DNA of 27,677 nucleotides from Acidobacteriota bacterium (GTDB lineage Bacteria > Acidobacteriota > Aminicenantia > Aminicenantales > Aminicenantaceae). Made by a program: the position numbers and the translations under genes. Position 1 is the first letter of the stretch. Every line of letters begins with the position of its first letter. Under the pieces are notes generated by a model that did no database searches, was not told where the DNA came from, and worked only from the letters and a program-made list of their open reading frames with translations. The stretch spans positions 1 to 27,677 of the forward strand of contig JAUWSR010000006.1 of NCBI GenBank assembly GCA_030609975.1, in the 5' to 3' direction. This document shows, in pieces, positions 7,204-14,201 of this stretch.

Positions 7204-7768
7204 AGTGAGGCAGAATCTGCCCCGAGTAATCAGGTCTTTCGCGATATTCTGTACGGTCGGACTGCTGTGTCTGAGCGGCCGAAGTCAACAGATCGAGGTG
7301 ACGCGCCTTAACCTGAGTCCGCTGCGCGCCTATCGGATTGCGGTCCCCGCCAATATCAACTGGACCGATACGGGCTTTGATGTCCGCTCCGGTCAATTCC
7401 TCCGTTTCAAAGCTTCCGGAGGGCTCACTTTGCAGCAGGGAAATCCCGTTGGTTTTTGTGGGCCTGATGGGCTTGATCTCGTCACGGTGCAACAGCCGCT
7501 AAAAGATCACCATTATGGAGCCTTGATCGGAAAGATCGTGCTTACTCTCTCGGTCGAAATCGATGAGGAAACCGGAGAGGAAACTCGGGAGGAACTCATC
7601 GAATACTTTTATATCGGATCCGAGGTTACCGTGGAAATGCCCTTGGACGGAAGCCTTTATCTGGGACTAAACGAACTGGTTGTGGATGACAATTCCGGTA
7701 TTCTTACGGTTGAATACGAGTTGGAAAGTGCGAGACGGATCAGGCTTTCGTTTTTGCCGATTTTTTAG
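7187..7768 (+). CDS. Secreted LecA (PA-IL)-like lectin domain protein
   Basis: A 193-residue protein with a probable signal peptide: basic start (FLRFEVRQNLPRVIRS), hydrophobic core FAIFCTVGLLCLSG, then SQQ. The mature part reads like a PA-IL/LecA galactophilic lectin fold: TDTGFDVRSGQFLRFKASG, then GPDG, HHYGALIGKI, an extended insertion rich in Glu, and SLYLGLNEL-VVDDNSGILTV. LecA has the same order (ITIVAAGWA, HDAFCGALVMKIG, NDVPGTYGNNSGSFSV), and the DNSG segment matches the NNSG calcium-site loop, though one residue shorter before it. Calcium and sugar binding are plausible but unproven. The ATG at 7187 has GGAG 12 nt upstream and overlaps the suhB-like gene. The 3' end overlaps the convergent accC by 29 nt. 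Confidence 0.7.
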   Translation: MFLRFEVRQNLPRVIRSFAIFCTVGLLCLSGRSQQIEVTRLNLSPLRAYRIAVPANINWTDTGFDVRSGQFLRFKASGGLTLQQGNPVGFCGPDGLDLVTVQQPLKDHHYGALIGKIVLTLSVEIDEETGEETREELIEYFYIGSEVTVEMPLDGSLYLGLNELVVDDNSGILTVEYELESARRIRLSFLPIF

Positions 7769-9098
7769 CTAAAAAATTTTCCAAGAACTGAATATTGTAA
7801 TTCCCTCTTTTAAAATTGGTGTTGGAGAGGATATCTATGTTCAAAGGGATGTTGGTTTTGATTCCAACCACGGTTGTCATCTCCAACGCTGTTCGCATCT
7901 TCTGGATAACATCGGAACGTGAGGGTGCCCATGCGATAACTTTGGCGATGAGAGAATCGTAATCCGGTGGGATAACCCAGCCTTCATAAGCAGCGGAATC
8001 CACTCTGATCCCTTGTCCGCCGGGCAGCAGCAGGAATTCGATCTTCCCCGGAGAGGGGATAAAGGTTGCCGGATCCTCTGCGTTGATCCGGCATTCGAGG
8101 CTATGGCCGTTCATTTTTTGGTCCTGGCTCAAAGAAAGCTTTTCTCCGGCAGCCAGTTTTATCTGTTCTTTGATCAGGTCGATGCCGTACACCATCTCCG
8201 TGATGGGGTGTTCCACCTGAACACGCGTGTTGGCTTCCATAAAGTAGAATTTTTTTTGGCTGTCGACCAGAAACTCAAATGTTCCCAGGCTGGTATAATT
8301 AATGGCATCCGTGGCATCTTCTACGGCTTTTATCAGTTTCTTCCGGGTTTTTTCATCGATAAAGGGCGAAGGTGTTTCCTCGACCACTTTCTGATGCTTG
8401 CGCTGCACGGAACATTCCCTCTCTCCGAAAGCACGAACGTTCCCCTTTTTGTCTCGGATGACTTGAACCTCGATGTGTCGAGCTTCCTGAAAATACCGTT
8501 CGATGTAGAGGGAAGGATCTCCAAATGCCGCCTTAGCTTCATACTGCGCGATGGAGAATTGTTCCTCCAGGGTGGCCGCAGAACGTACGATCCGCATGCC
8601 TTTTCCCCCTCCTCCTGAGGCAGCCTTCAGGATGATAGGGTATTTGATCTTTTGGGCGATCCTTTTTGCTTCGGGGATGTCTCCCACGATTTCTTCTGAG
8701 CCGGGGATAATAGGAAGTTTTGCCTTCCTCATCTCTTTGCGCGCAAGGCTCTTGTCTCCCATAAGCTGCATGACCTCCGCCGAGGGCCCGATAAAGGTTA
8801 AGCCCGTCGTTTCACAGATCTCTACAAAACGGGGATTTTCTGCCAGGAAACCATAGCCAGGATGAATGGCGTCTGCGTGGGTGATCTCAGCGGCGCTCAG
8901 GATGTTGGGAATGTTGAGGTAGCTGTCTGCGGCTCTCCCCGGACCGATACAGACCTTTTCATCGGCCATCATGGTGTGCAGGGCGTCCTTATCGGGTTCG
9001 GAGTAGACGGCCACGGTCTTCAATCCGAGCTCTTTAGCCGAACGCATAATGCGGAGTGCGATCTCCCCTCGATTGGCGATCAGTATTTTTGAAATCAT
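7740..9098 (-). CDS. accC: Acetyl-CoA carboxylase, biotin carboxylase subunit
   Basis: AccC uses ATP and bicarbonate to carboxylate the biotin on AccB, the first half-reaction of malonyl-CoA synthesis. The 452 residues match the stand-alone subunit. N-terminal domain: KILIANRGEIALRI (4-17) and the HPGYGFLAENP stretch. ATP-grasp domain: glycine loop GGGGKGM (162-168), ERECSVQRKHQKVVEE-TPS, and EANTRVQVEHPITE, where the usual EMNTR is EANTR. C-terminal domain: GHSLECRINAEDP and FIPSPGKI. It lies 9 nt downstream of accB in the normal accBC order. Its stop falls inside the 3' end of the convergent lectin-like gene. A pyruvate or propionyl carboxylase subunit is less likely, given the size and the adjacent accB. 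Confidence 0.96.
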   Translation of the reverse strand: MISKILIANRGEIALRIMRSAKELGLKTVAVYSEPDKDALHTMMADEKVCIGPGRAADSYLNIPNILSAAEITHADAIHPGYGFLAENPRFVEICETTGLTFIGPSAEVMQLMGDKSLARKEMRKAKLPIIPGSEEIVGDIPEAKRIAQKIKYPIILKAASGGGGKGMRIVRSAATLEEQFSIAQYEAKAAFGDPSLYIERYFQEARHIEVQVIRDKKGNVRAFGERECSVQRKHQKVVEETPSPFIDEKTRKKLIKAVEDATDAINYTSLGTFEFLVDSQKKFYFMEANTRVQVEHPITEMVYGIDLIKEQIKLAAGEKLSLSQDQKMNGHSLECRINAEDPATFIPSPGKIEFLLLPGGQGIRVDSAAYEGWVIPPDYDSLIAKVIAWAPSRSDVIQKMRTALEMTTVVGIKTNIPLNIDILSNTNFKRGNYNIQFLENFLAKKSAKTKA

Positions 9099-9107
9099 GT
9101 GTGGGAA

Positions 9108-9575
<468 letters not shown>

Positions 9576-9631
9576 CTTTGTCCTCCTAAAAGACAAAGAA
9601 CCATTCTTTTCTCTTGGAGCAAATTAAACAT

Positions 9632-9660
9632 ACCTTAGACGGTGAAGTTGGAAATGTCAA
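9632..9660 (-). promoter_or_regulatory. Probable sigma70 promoter of accBC
   Basis: On the minus strand, TTGACA (9655-9660) is followed by a 17-nt spacer and TAAGGT (9632-9637). The -35 is perfect and the -10 is weak. The predicted start is about 50 nt upstream of the accB ATG. Confidence 0.5.
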
Positions 9661-9671
9661 GTGACTGAAGG

Positions 9672-9701
9672 CTGGCAAGATAAACGACTGAAGCGTATAA
9701 T
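9672..9701 (+). promoter_or_regulatory. Probable sigma70 promoter of ffh
   Basis: A perfect TATAAT (9696-9701) has CTGGCA (9672-9677, 4 of 6 matches to TTGACA) 18 nt upstream. It sits 22 nt before the ffh ATG at 9724. This argues against the longer GTG frame beginning at 9661, which would start upstream of the promoter. Confidence 0.5.
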
Positions 9702-9723
9702 AGTTTTTCGAAAGGAAAGTAAA

Positions 9724-11052
9724 ATGTTAGACCAATTGTCCGGCCGCCTCCAGAAAGTCATGAAATTTCTTCGGGGTGAAGGCAAGATCACGGAAAAGAA
9801 TATGACGGAAGCACTCAAGATGATCCGTATGGCTTTTCTTGAGGCGGATGTGAATTATAAAGTCGTAAAGGAATTTGAAGCCCGTATCAAGGAAAAGGCT
9901 TTGAAAGAGGAGGTGCTGAGCAGCTTGACTCCAGCTCAACAGGTCATAAAGATCGTACGGGATGAAATGACAGCCATGTTGGGTCATAAAGAGAGCAAAC
10001 TCAATTTTTCCGGCTCGCTGCCTTCGATCTTTATGCTGGTCGGTCTTCAGGGCGCAGGTAAAACAACAACCTGCGGGAAACTGGCCAAGAGAGTGGCCGA
10101 AAACAAGAAACATCCTCTTCTGGTTTCCATTGACATGAAAAGGCCGGCAGCTCAGGACCAGCTGCAGATCATCGCCAAAGAACTGGGCCTCCCCTTTTAT
10201 GAGCTTACTTCCGGCCAGATGGCTTCCCCTAAAAAAGCCCTCAAGGCCGTGGTGGAGCACGCTCGCGAACATAGTTATGATCCTTTGATCGTAGATACCG
10301 CAGGCCGCCTGCATGTGGACGAAGACCTTATGCAAGAACTGTACCTGGTGAAGCGGGCCTTGGATCCTGTGGAAACCATTTACGTCGGGGATGCCATGAC
10401 TGGCCAGGATGCAGTGAAGAGCGCTTCTTTTTTTGAGGAAAAGATCGGCGTGACCTCCATCATCCTCACCAAGTTAGATGGAGACGCCCGAGGAGGAGCC
10501 GCACTATCCATGGTGTCGGTCACCGGCAAGCCCATAAAATTTGTGGGAGTCGGAGAGAAATTGGATAGGTTGGAAGTCTTCCATCCCGACCGCATGGCTT
10601 CCCGGATCCTGGGGATGGGGGATGTTTTAAGCCTTATTGAGAGGGCAGAAAAAGAGACCGATCTCAAGGAGACCGAAGAACTGACCCGCCGAATGCTCAA
10701 ACAGGAATTTTCTCTGGACGATTTTCGTAAGCAGTTGTTGCAGATCAAGAAAATGGGCTCCCTCTCGCAGATCCTCAGCGACCTGCCCGTGGGAGGTCCG
10801 TTCAAAAATATCTCTAAACTCAAGATAGATGACCAAAAGGTTGTATATTTTGAGGCCATCATCAATTCCATGACACCAAAAGAGCGGACGAATCCTAAGA
10901 TCATCAACGGCAGCCGCAGATTGCGCATCGCCAAGGGGAGCGGTCGGCAGGTATCCGATGTCAACCAACTGCTCAAACAGTATCAAGAGATGAAAAGGAT
11001 GATGAAAAAGTCAAATTTCAAGAAAATGATGTCGTCTTTTCCGATGTCCTAA
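9724..11052 (+). CDS. ffh: Signal recognition particle protein Ffh (SRP54)
   Basis: Ffh binds 4.5S/6S SRP RNA and signal sequences of nascent membrane proteins and delivers ribosomes to FtsY. The 442 residues fit the family. N domain: about 1-95, with KITEKNMTEALKMIRMAFLEADV in the usual place. G domain: P-loop GLQGAGKTT (107-115), DTAGRL, and TKLDGDARGGAALS. The M domain runs from about 320 to the end and includes the RNA-binding helix-turn-helix region (INSMTPKERTNPKIINGSRR, RIAKGSG) and Met-rich segments (MKRMMKKSNFKKMM). The ATG at 9724 follows AAGGA with 8 nt spacing. A GTG at 9661 extends the frame, but upstream of a TATAAT box and without conservation. No SRP RNA gene is visible nearby. 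Confidence 0.97.
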   Translation: MLDQLSGRLQKVMKFLRGEGKITEKNMTEALKMIRMAFLEADVNYKVVKEFEARIKEKALKEEVLSSLTPAQQVIKIVRDEMTAMLGHKESKLNFSGSLPSIFMLVGLQGAGKTTTCGKLAKRVAENKKHPLLVSIDMKRPAAQDQLQIIAKELGLPFYELTSGQMASPKKALKAVVEHAREHSYDPLIVDTAGRLHVDEDLMQELYLVKRALDPVETIYVGDAMTGQDAVKSASFFEEKIGVTSIILTKLDGDARGGAALSMVSVTGKPIKFVGVGEKLDRLEVFHPDRMASRILGMGDVLSLIERAEKETDLKETEELTRRMLKQEFSLDDFRKQLLQIKKMGSLSQILSDLPVGGPFKNISKLKIDDQKVVYFEAIINSMTPKERTNPKIINGSRRLRIAKGSGRQVSDVNQLLKQYQEMKRMMKKSNFKKMMSSFPMS

Positions 11053-11142
11053 CCTGGATTATTCATGAGTTGAGATTGCCGTAGACGTCGTTGCGAGGAG
11101 CGAAGCGACGTGGCAATCTCATGATGCCTCGCTATGACAATA
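11053..11142. repeat. Dispersed palindromic repeat, copy 1
   Basis: TGGATTATTCATGAG is followed by a nested hairpin. The outer stem is GAGATTGCC (11072-11080) with GGCAATCTC (11112-11120). The inner stem is CGTCG..TGCG with its complement in GCGAAGCGACG. The block ends with CCTCGCTATGACAAT. A diverged copy in the opposite orientation is at 17626-17671, and a related hairpin is at 23441-23524. The hairpin has no T tract, so it is not an ordinary intrinsic terminator. Confidence 0.75.
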
Positions 11143-11173
11143 TTGTTAAGAATACTCCCATCTAAAATTAGCG

Positions 11174-11219
11174 AAAAAATCCGATATCATTTACTATGCG
11201 GTCCATATCGATATTTTTT
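11174..11219. repeat. AT-rich inverted repeat (possible terminator of ffh)
   Basis: AAAAAATCCGATAT (11174-11187) is complementary to ATATCGATATTTTTT (11205-11219) with one unpaired base and a 17-nt loop. On the plus strand it would form a hairpin ending in six U. That is compatible with a weak intrinsic terminator for ffh, and A-tract/T-tract symmetry would also let it act on the other strand. Confidence 0.45.
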
Positions 11220-11312
11220 ATCAGAGAGTTCCTGTCCGCCCGAGCTGTATTCTCCCACTCCGAAATACGAGGGCGGTGGGTGGGTCGAGTGGTTGTGAGG
11301 ATTGGACGGCGG

Positions 11313-11341
11313 TTGACTTATCTGGGAATTTTAGCTAAAAT
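11313..11341 (+). promoter_or_regulatory. Sigma70 promoter of the rpsP operon
   Basis: TTGACT (11313-11318), a 17-nt spacer, and TAAAAT (11336-11341) give one of the best promoter matches in the window. The predicted start is near 11348, about 30 nt upstream of the rpsP ATG. A second TATAAT at 11353-11358 lacks a -35. Confidence 0.6.
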
Positions 11342-11377
11342 CACAGTTCAATTATAATGGAGAAGAGTTAACTAAAA

Positions 11378-11632
11378 ATGATGTCAATACGTTTAATGCG
11401 ACTGGGAGCGAAGAAACGGCCTTTTTATCGAGTGGTCGTGATCGACAAAACCAAACCTCGGGAAAGCAAAGCCAAAGAGATCATCGGCTTCTATGACCCT
11501 TTACAGGAACCGGCTGAGATCAAGATCGACATGGAACGAGCGAACTATTGGCTGGAGCAAGGAGCTCAAGCTTCTAAAACCGTTCAGTCTCTTATGCATA
11601 AAGTTTCTGCCACAGAGAAACATTCCGAATAA
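11378..11632 (+). CDS. rpsP: 30S ribosomal protein S16
   Basis: S16 is an early-assembly small-subunit protein that binds 16S rRNA. The 84 residues match the family: IRLMRLGAKKRPFYRVVVID at the N-terminus, then ESKAKEIIGFYDPL and the ANYWLEQGAQASKTVQSLM helix. Two consecutive ATGs (11378, 11381) are possible starts; the second gives the common MSIRL opening. It heads the conserved rpsP-khpA-rimM-trmD-rplS order. Confidence 0.97.
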   Translation: MMSIRLMRLGAKKRPFYRVVVIDKTKPRESKAKEIIGFYDPLQEPAEIKIDMERANYWLEQGAQASKTVQSLMHKVSATEKHSE

Positions 11633-11652
11633 CAAGCTATAAGGAGGTTACA

Positions 11653-11889
11653 GTGCATGAACTCGTGGAAATGATTGCTAAAGCTTTAGTTGACAGTCCA
11701 GAGAAAGTCGTGGTTTCCCAGTTGGAAGGGGAACAGTCCACTATCCTGGAACTTAAAGTAGCTCAAGAGGATTTAGGAAAGGTTATCGGAAAACAAGGAA
11801 GAACTGCCCGTGCTATTCGAGTGATTCTAGGTGCTGCTGGAATGAAGGAGAAAAGGAGATACAATCTCGAGATCATTGAGAAGGGATAA
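11653..11889 (+). CDS. khpA: KH-domain RNA-binding protein KhpA
   Basis: A 78-residue single KH-domain protein, known as KhpA/YlqC, found between rpsP and rimM in many bacteria. The KH signature GKVIGKQGRTARAIR carries the GxxG loop GKQG at 46-49, followed by the expected helix. The C-terminal strand is RYNLEIIEK. In Gram-positive species KhpA pairs with KhpB and binds many RNAs. The start is GTG at 11653, preceded by AAGGAGG at a good distance; no ATG fits the domain boundary. Confidence 0.93.
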   Translation: MHELVEMIAKALVDSPEKVVVSQLEGEQSTILELKVAQEDLGKVIGKQGRTARAIRVILGAAGMKEKRRYNLEIIEKG

Positions 11890-11890
11890 T

Positions 11891-12398
11891 TTGATCAGCA
11901 TCGGGAGAATCGTCAGAAGTCAGGGGAGGTACGGCGAAGTCAGAATCAGATATGATTCCGATCGTCCGGTAGAGCCTTTTTTTTTCACGGGTATATATTA
12001 AGGTCGAGGGAGCTCTTCAGGAATTCCAGATCGAAGCGGTTCGTCTCTTCCGAAACTTTTATATCGTTAAGCTTCAGGGGGTAGAAAATATCGGACAAGC
12101 GCAGGCTCTGGTAGGCTGCGAAGTTCAAGCTCCCGAAGCGGATTTCGGCCCCCTAGGAAAAGACTCATACTACTTTCACCAGCTGGAGGGTCTTTCCGTC
12201 AAAACCAAATCGGGGCGGAAGATCGGTATTGTCCGAGATGTTCTCGGTGAAGGTGAGAACGAAGTGTTGTTGGTGGCCAGAGGTAAAGAGGACGTGTTCA
12301 TACCCTTTGTCGCCAGCATTTGTATCGAGGTGGATCTGGCGAAGAATACAATTGTGATCGATCCTCCTGAGGGTCTTTTGGAACTCAATGATATTTGA
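11891..12398 (+). pseudogene. rimM: Ribosome maturation factor RimM, frameshifted at T9
   Basis: RimM helps assemble the 30S head around S19. The gene is in its standard place between khpA and trmD but is not one frame. From TTG 11891 (AAGGGA upstream) the N-terminus reads MISIGRIVRSQGRYGEVRI, then runs into a run of nine T (11977-11985) and stops at TAA 11999-12001 after 36 codons. The other frame continues directly, with VYIKVEGALQEFQIEAVRLF near the junction, GKDSYYFHQLEGL, the PRC-barrel segment IGIVRDVLGEGENEVLLV, VFIPFV and TGA at 12396-12398. Removing one T gives one 168-residue protein of normal length with no other defect. A homopolymer read error, a recent mutation, or slippage-dependent expression would all fit. 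Its end overlaps the trmD ATG by 11 nt. Confidence 0.88.
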
Positions 12399-13083
12399 TA
12401 TAATTTGCCTTTTCCCGGAGATGTTCGATAATGTCTTTTCGGGAGGAGTCGTAAATAAAGCTATTGAGAAAGGATTGCTGAAAGTGAACGTCCACAACCT
12501 GCGTGACTATGCCTTCGATAAGCATCGGCAGGTGGACGACCGTCCCTTCGGAGGGCTTCCGGGAATGGTCCTGAAACCCGAGCCGATCTTTGCGGCTGTC
12601 GAGAAGATCAGGCAGACGGGAAACACTCCTGTTTTTCTGCTATCCCCCCAGGGCAAAACTTTCAATTCACGTCGGGCGGAGAAGATGGCAGGCTATCCTC
12701 AGATGATACTTATCTGTGGTCGATATGAGGGCGTGGATGAACGGGTAATCCAAAACCTGATCACGGATGAGATCTCGATCGGGGATTACATCTTGACCGG
12801 GGGAGAGCCGGCAGCAACCGTGGTCGTAGATGCCGTAGCTCGTTTTGTCCCGCAAGTGGTAGGTAAGATGGAATCCGTACAGCGTGATTCTTTTTCCGAA
12901 GGCCTCTTGGATTACCCCCATTACACACGGCCACGAGATTTTAGAGGGATGGCGGTTCCCGAGATTTTATTCTCTGGGAATCATGCAGATGTAGAGAACT
13001 GGCGCCGGGAAAAAGCCTTGGAAAAAACCCGTAAGGTTAGACCGGATCTGATGGAACATCTTAATAACGATACGAAAGGATAA
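12388..13083 (+). CDS. trmD: tRNA (guanine37-N1)-methyltransferase TrmD
   Basis: TrmD methylates N1 of G37 in tRNAs with a G36 anticodon neighbour, using SAM, and so prevents +1 frameshifting. The 231 residues contain the trefoil-knot SPOUT motifs: LLSPQGKTF (about 84-92), LICGRYEGVDERV (108-120) and SIGDYILTGGE (130-140), plus DYPHYTRPRDFRG. The usual GGGPGM substrate-binding motif is GGLPGM (55-60), an uncommon substitution. The ATG at 12388 lies inside the last codons of rimM, indicating translational coupling. Confidence 0.96.
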   Translation: MIFDIICLFPEMFDNVFSGGVVNKAIEKGLLKVNVHNLRDYAFDKHRQVDDRPFGGLPGMVLKPEPIFAAVEKIRQTGNTPVFLLSPQGKTFNSRRAEKMAGYPQMILICGRYEGVDERVIQNLITDEISIGDYILTGGEPAATVVVDAVARFVPQVVGKMESVQRDSFSEGLLDYPHYTRPRDFRGMAVPEILFSGNHADVENWRREKALEKTRKVRPDLMEHLNNDTKG

Positions 13084-13087
13084 ACCA

Positions 13088-13429
13088 ATGAACCTGATTG
13101 ATACAGTCGAAAAAAACCAATTAAAAGAGGAAACACCGGAGTTCAAACCGGGAGACTCGGTCAATGTCCATGTGGTGATCAGAGAAGGCGATAAGGAACG
13201 CATTCAAGTCTTCAAAGGAAACGTGATCGCCCGAAAAGGCTCGGCAGTGCGAGAGACATTCACGGTACGTAAGGTCTCATTTGGTGTGGGCGTGGAGCGT
13301 ATCTTTCCTCTTCACTCGAATATGATCAAAAAGATCGAGGTGGTAAGACATGGTCGTGTCAGAAGGGCTAAGTTATATTATCTGCGCAGCCTGAGGGGCA
13401 AAGCTGCTCGCATCAAAGAAGCCCGTTAG
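13088..13429 (+). CDS. rplS: 50S ribosomal protein L19
   Basis: L19 sits at the 30S-50S interface. The 113-residue product has the family signature: FKPGDSVNVHVVIREGDKER, IQVFKGNVIARKG, TFTVRKVSFGVGVERIFPLH, and RHGRVRRAKLYYLRSLRGKAARIKE. The ATG follows AAGGA with good spacing, 4 nt after the trmD stop. Confidence 0.97.
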   Translation: MNLIDTVEKNQLKEETPEFKPGDSVNVHVVIREGDKERIQVFKGNVIARKGSAVRETFTVRKVSFGVGVERIFPLHSNMIKKIEVVRHGRVRRAKLYYLRSLRGKAARIKEAR

Positions 13430-13544
13430 TACCATAACAGCGGCTGCTAGAGCTGCTTTCACAAAAAACAACTTCCTTAAAGGAAAAATTCAAACGCAAG
13501 GAGTCTACTCTGACTAAAACTAGGTAGGATTTTTTTGAAGTATA

Positions 13545-14201
13545 ATGGGTCGTACTGTATTACGAAATAAGATGCCGGATTTTCAATTTGAAAGAAAAGC
13601 GCTTGCGCAAGGGTATCATCGTATAGCCGGCTTAGATGAGGCCGGGCGAGGAGCGCTGTTCGGGCCGGTGGTGGCGGCCGCCGTAATGTTCTCGCGTGAG
13701 CGTATAGATGATCGGATCTGTGGTTGGCTGAATGAGATCGATGATTCCAAGCGGATCACTCCGCGAAAACGAAAGCAGCTCTGTCGGTTGATTCTGATTT
13801 ATGCCGATTCTGTGGGATGGGGTGTGGTTTCGAACCAGGAGATCGACAAGATCAATATTTATTGGGCCTCCCTTGAGGCCATGAGGCATGCAGTTGCCAA
13901 CCTGCCTCAGTCGCCGGATTTTCTTTTGGTTGACGGATTTAAGCTGAATAAGGTAAATTATCCACAGGAAAAGATTCTTCAAGGAGATAGAAAGAGTATA
14001 AGCATCGCGGCAGCTTCGATCGTCGCCAAGGTGTTAAGAGACGAGATGATCATTCATCTCGATCGGATATTCGAAGGATACGGATTAGCTAAACACAAAG
14101 GCTACGGAACCAAAGCTCACTTTGCCGCTCTGCAAAATTGGGGGCCGAGCGTTTGCCACAGACGTACTTTCAATCTAAGGATAGATACAGATCATGAATA
14201 G
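13545..14201 (+). CDS. rnhB: Ribonuclease HII
   Basis: RNase HII cleaves RNA in RNA-DNA hybrids and at single ribonucleotides in DNA. Catalytic residues are all present: Asp31 and Glu32 in DEAGRG (31-36), Asp130 in LLVDGF, and Asp166 in SIVAKVLRDEM. HKGYGTKAHFAAL is also conserved. At 218 residues from ATG 13545 it is slightly long. A perfect TATAAT (13541-13546) overlaps this first ATG, and the leading GRTVLRNK is not family-like, so the ATG at 13572 (opening MPDFQFERK) may be the true start. A 115-nt spacer separates it from rplS, with a short TTCCTTAAAGGAA palindrome but no clear terminator. The stop overlaps the next gene by 8 nt. Confidence 0.94.
   Translation: MGRTVLRNKMPDFQFERKALAQGYHRIAGLDEAGRGALFGPVVAAAVMFSRERIDDRICGWLNEIDDSKRITPRKRKQLCRLILIYADSVGWGVVSNQEIDKINIYWASLEAMRHAVANLPQSPDFLLVDGFKLNKVNYPQEKILQGDRKSISIAAASIVAKVLRDEMIIHLDRIFEGYGLAKHKGYGTKAHFAALQNWGPSVCHRRTFNLRIDTDHE

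Larger units (their letters stand above)
11053..11377. other. Non-coding spacer ffh-rpsP with repeats and promoter
   Basis: This 325-nt spacer has no credible gene. It holds a palindromic motif right after the ffh stop (11053-11069), a dispersed hairpin repeat (11072-11142), an AT-rich inverted repeat (11174-11219), a G-rich run (about 11269-11310) and the rpsP promoter (11313-11341). Confidence 0.8.

Noticed and set aside
8013..8618. 201-codon plus-strand frame within accC
   Set aside because: Complementary to conserved ATP-grasp motifs of accC; its codon pattern is that of a shadow frame.
9661..9723. N-terminal extension of Ffh from GTG 9661
   Set aside because: It begins upstream of a TATAAT box at 9696, is not family-like, and the ATG at 9724 has AAGGA upstream.
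11072..11120. Hairpin after ffh as an intrinsic terminator
   Set aside because: The stem is strong, but no run of T follows; the sequence belongs to a dispersed repeat family.
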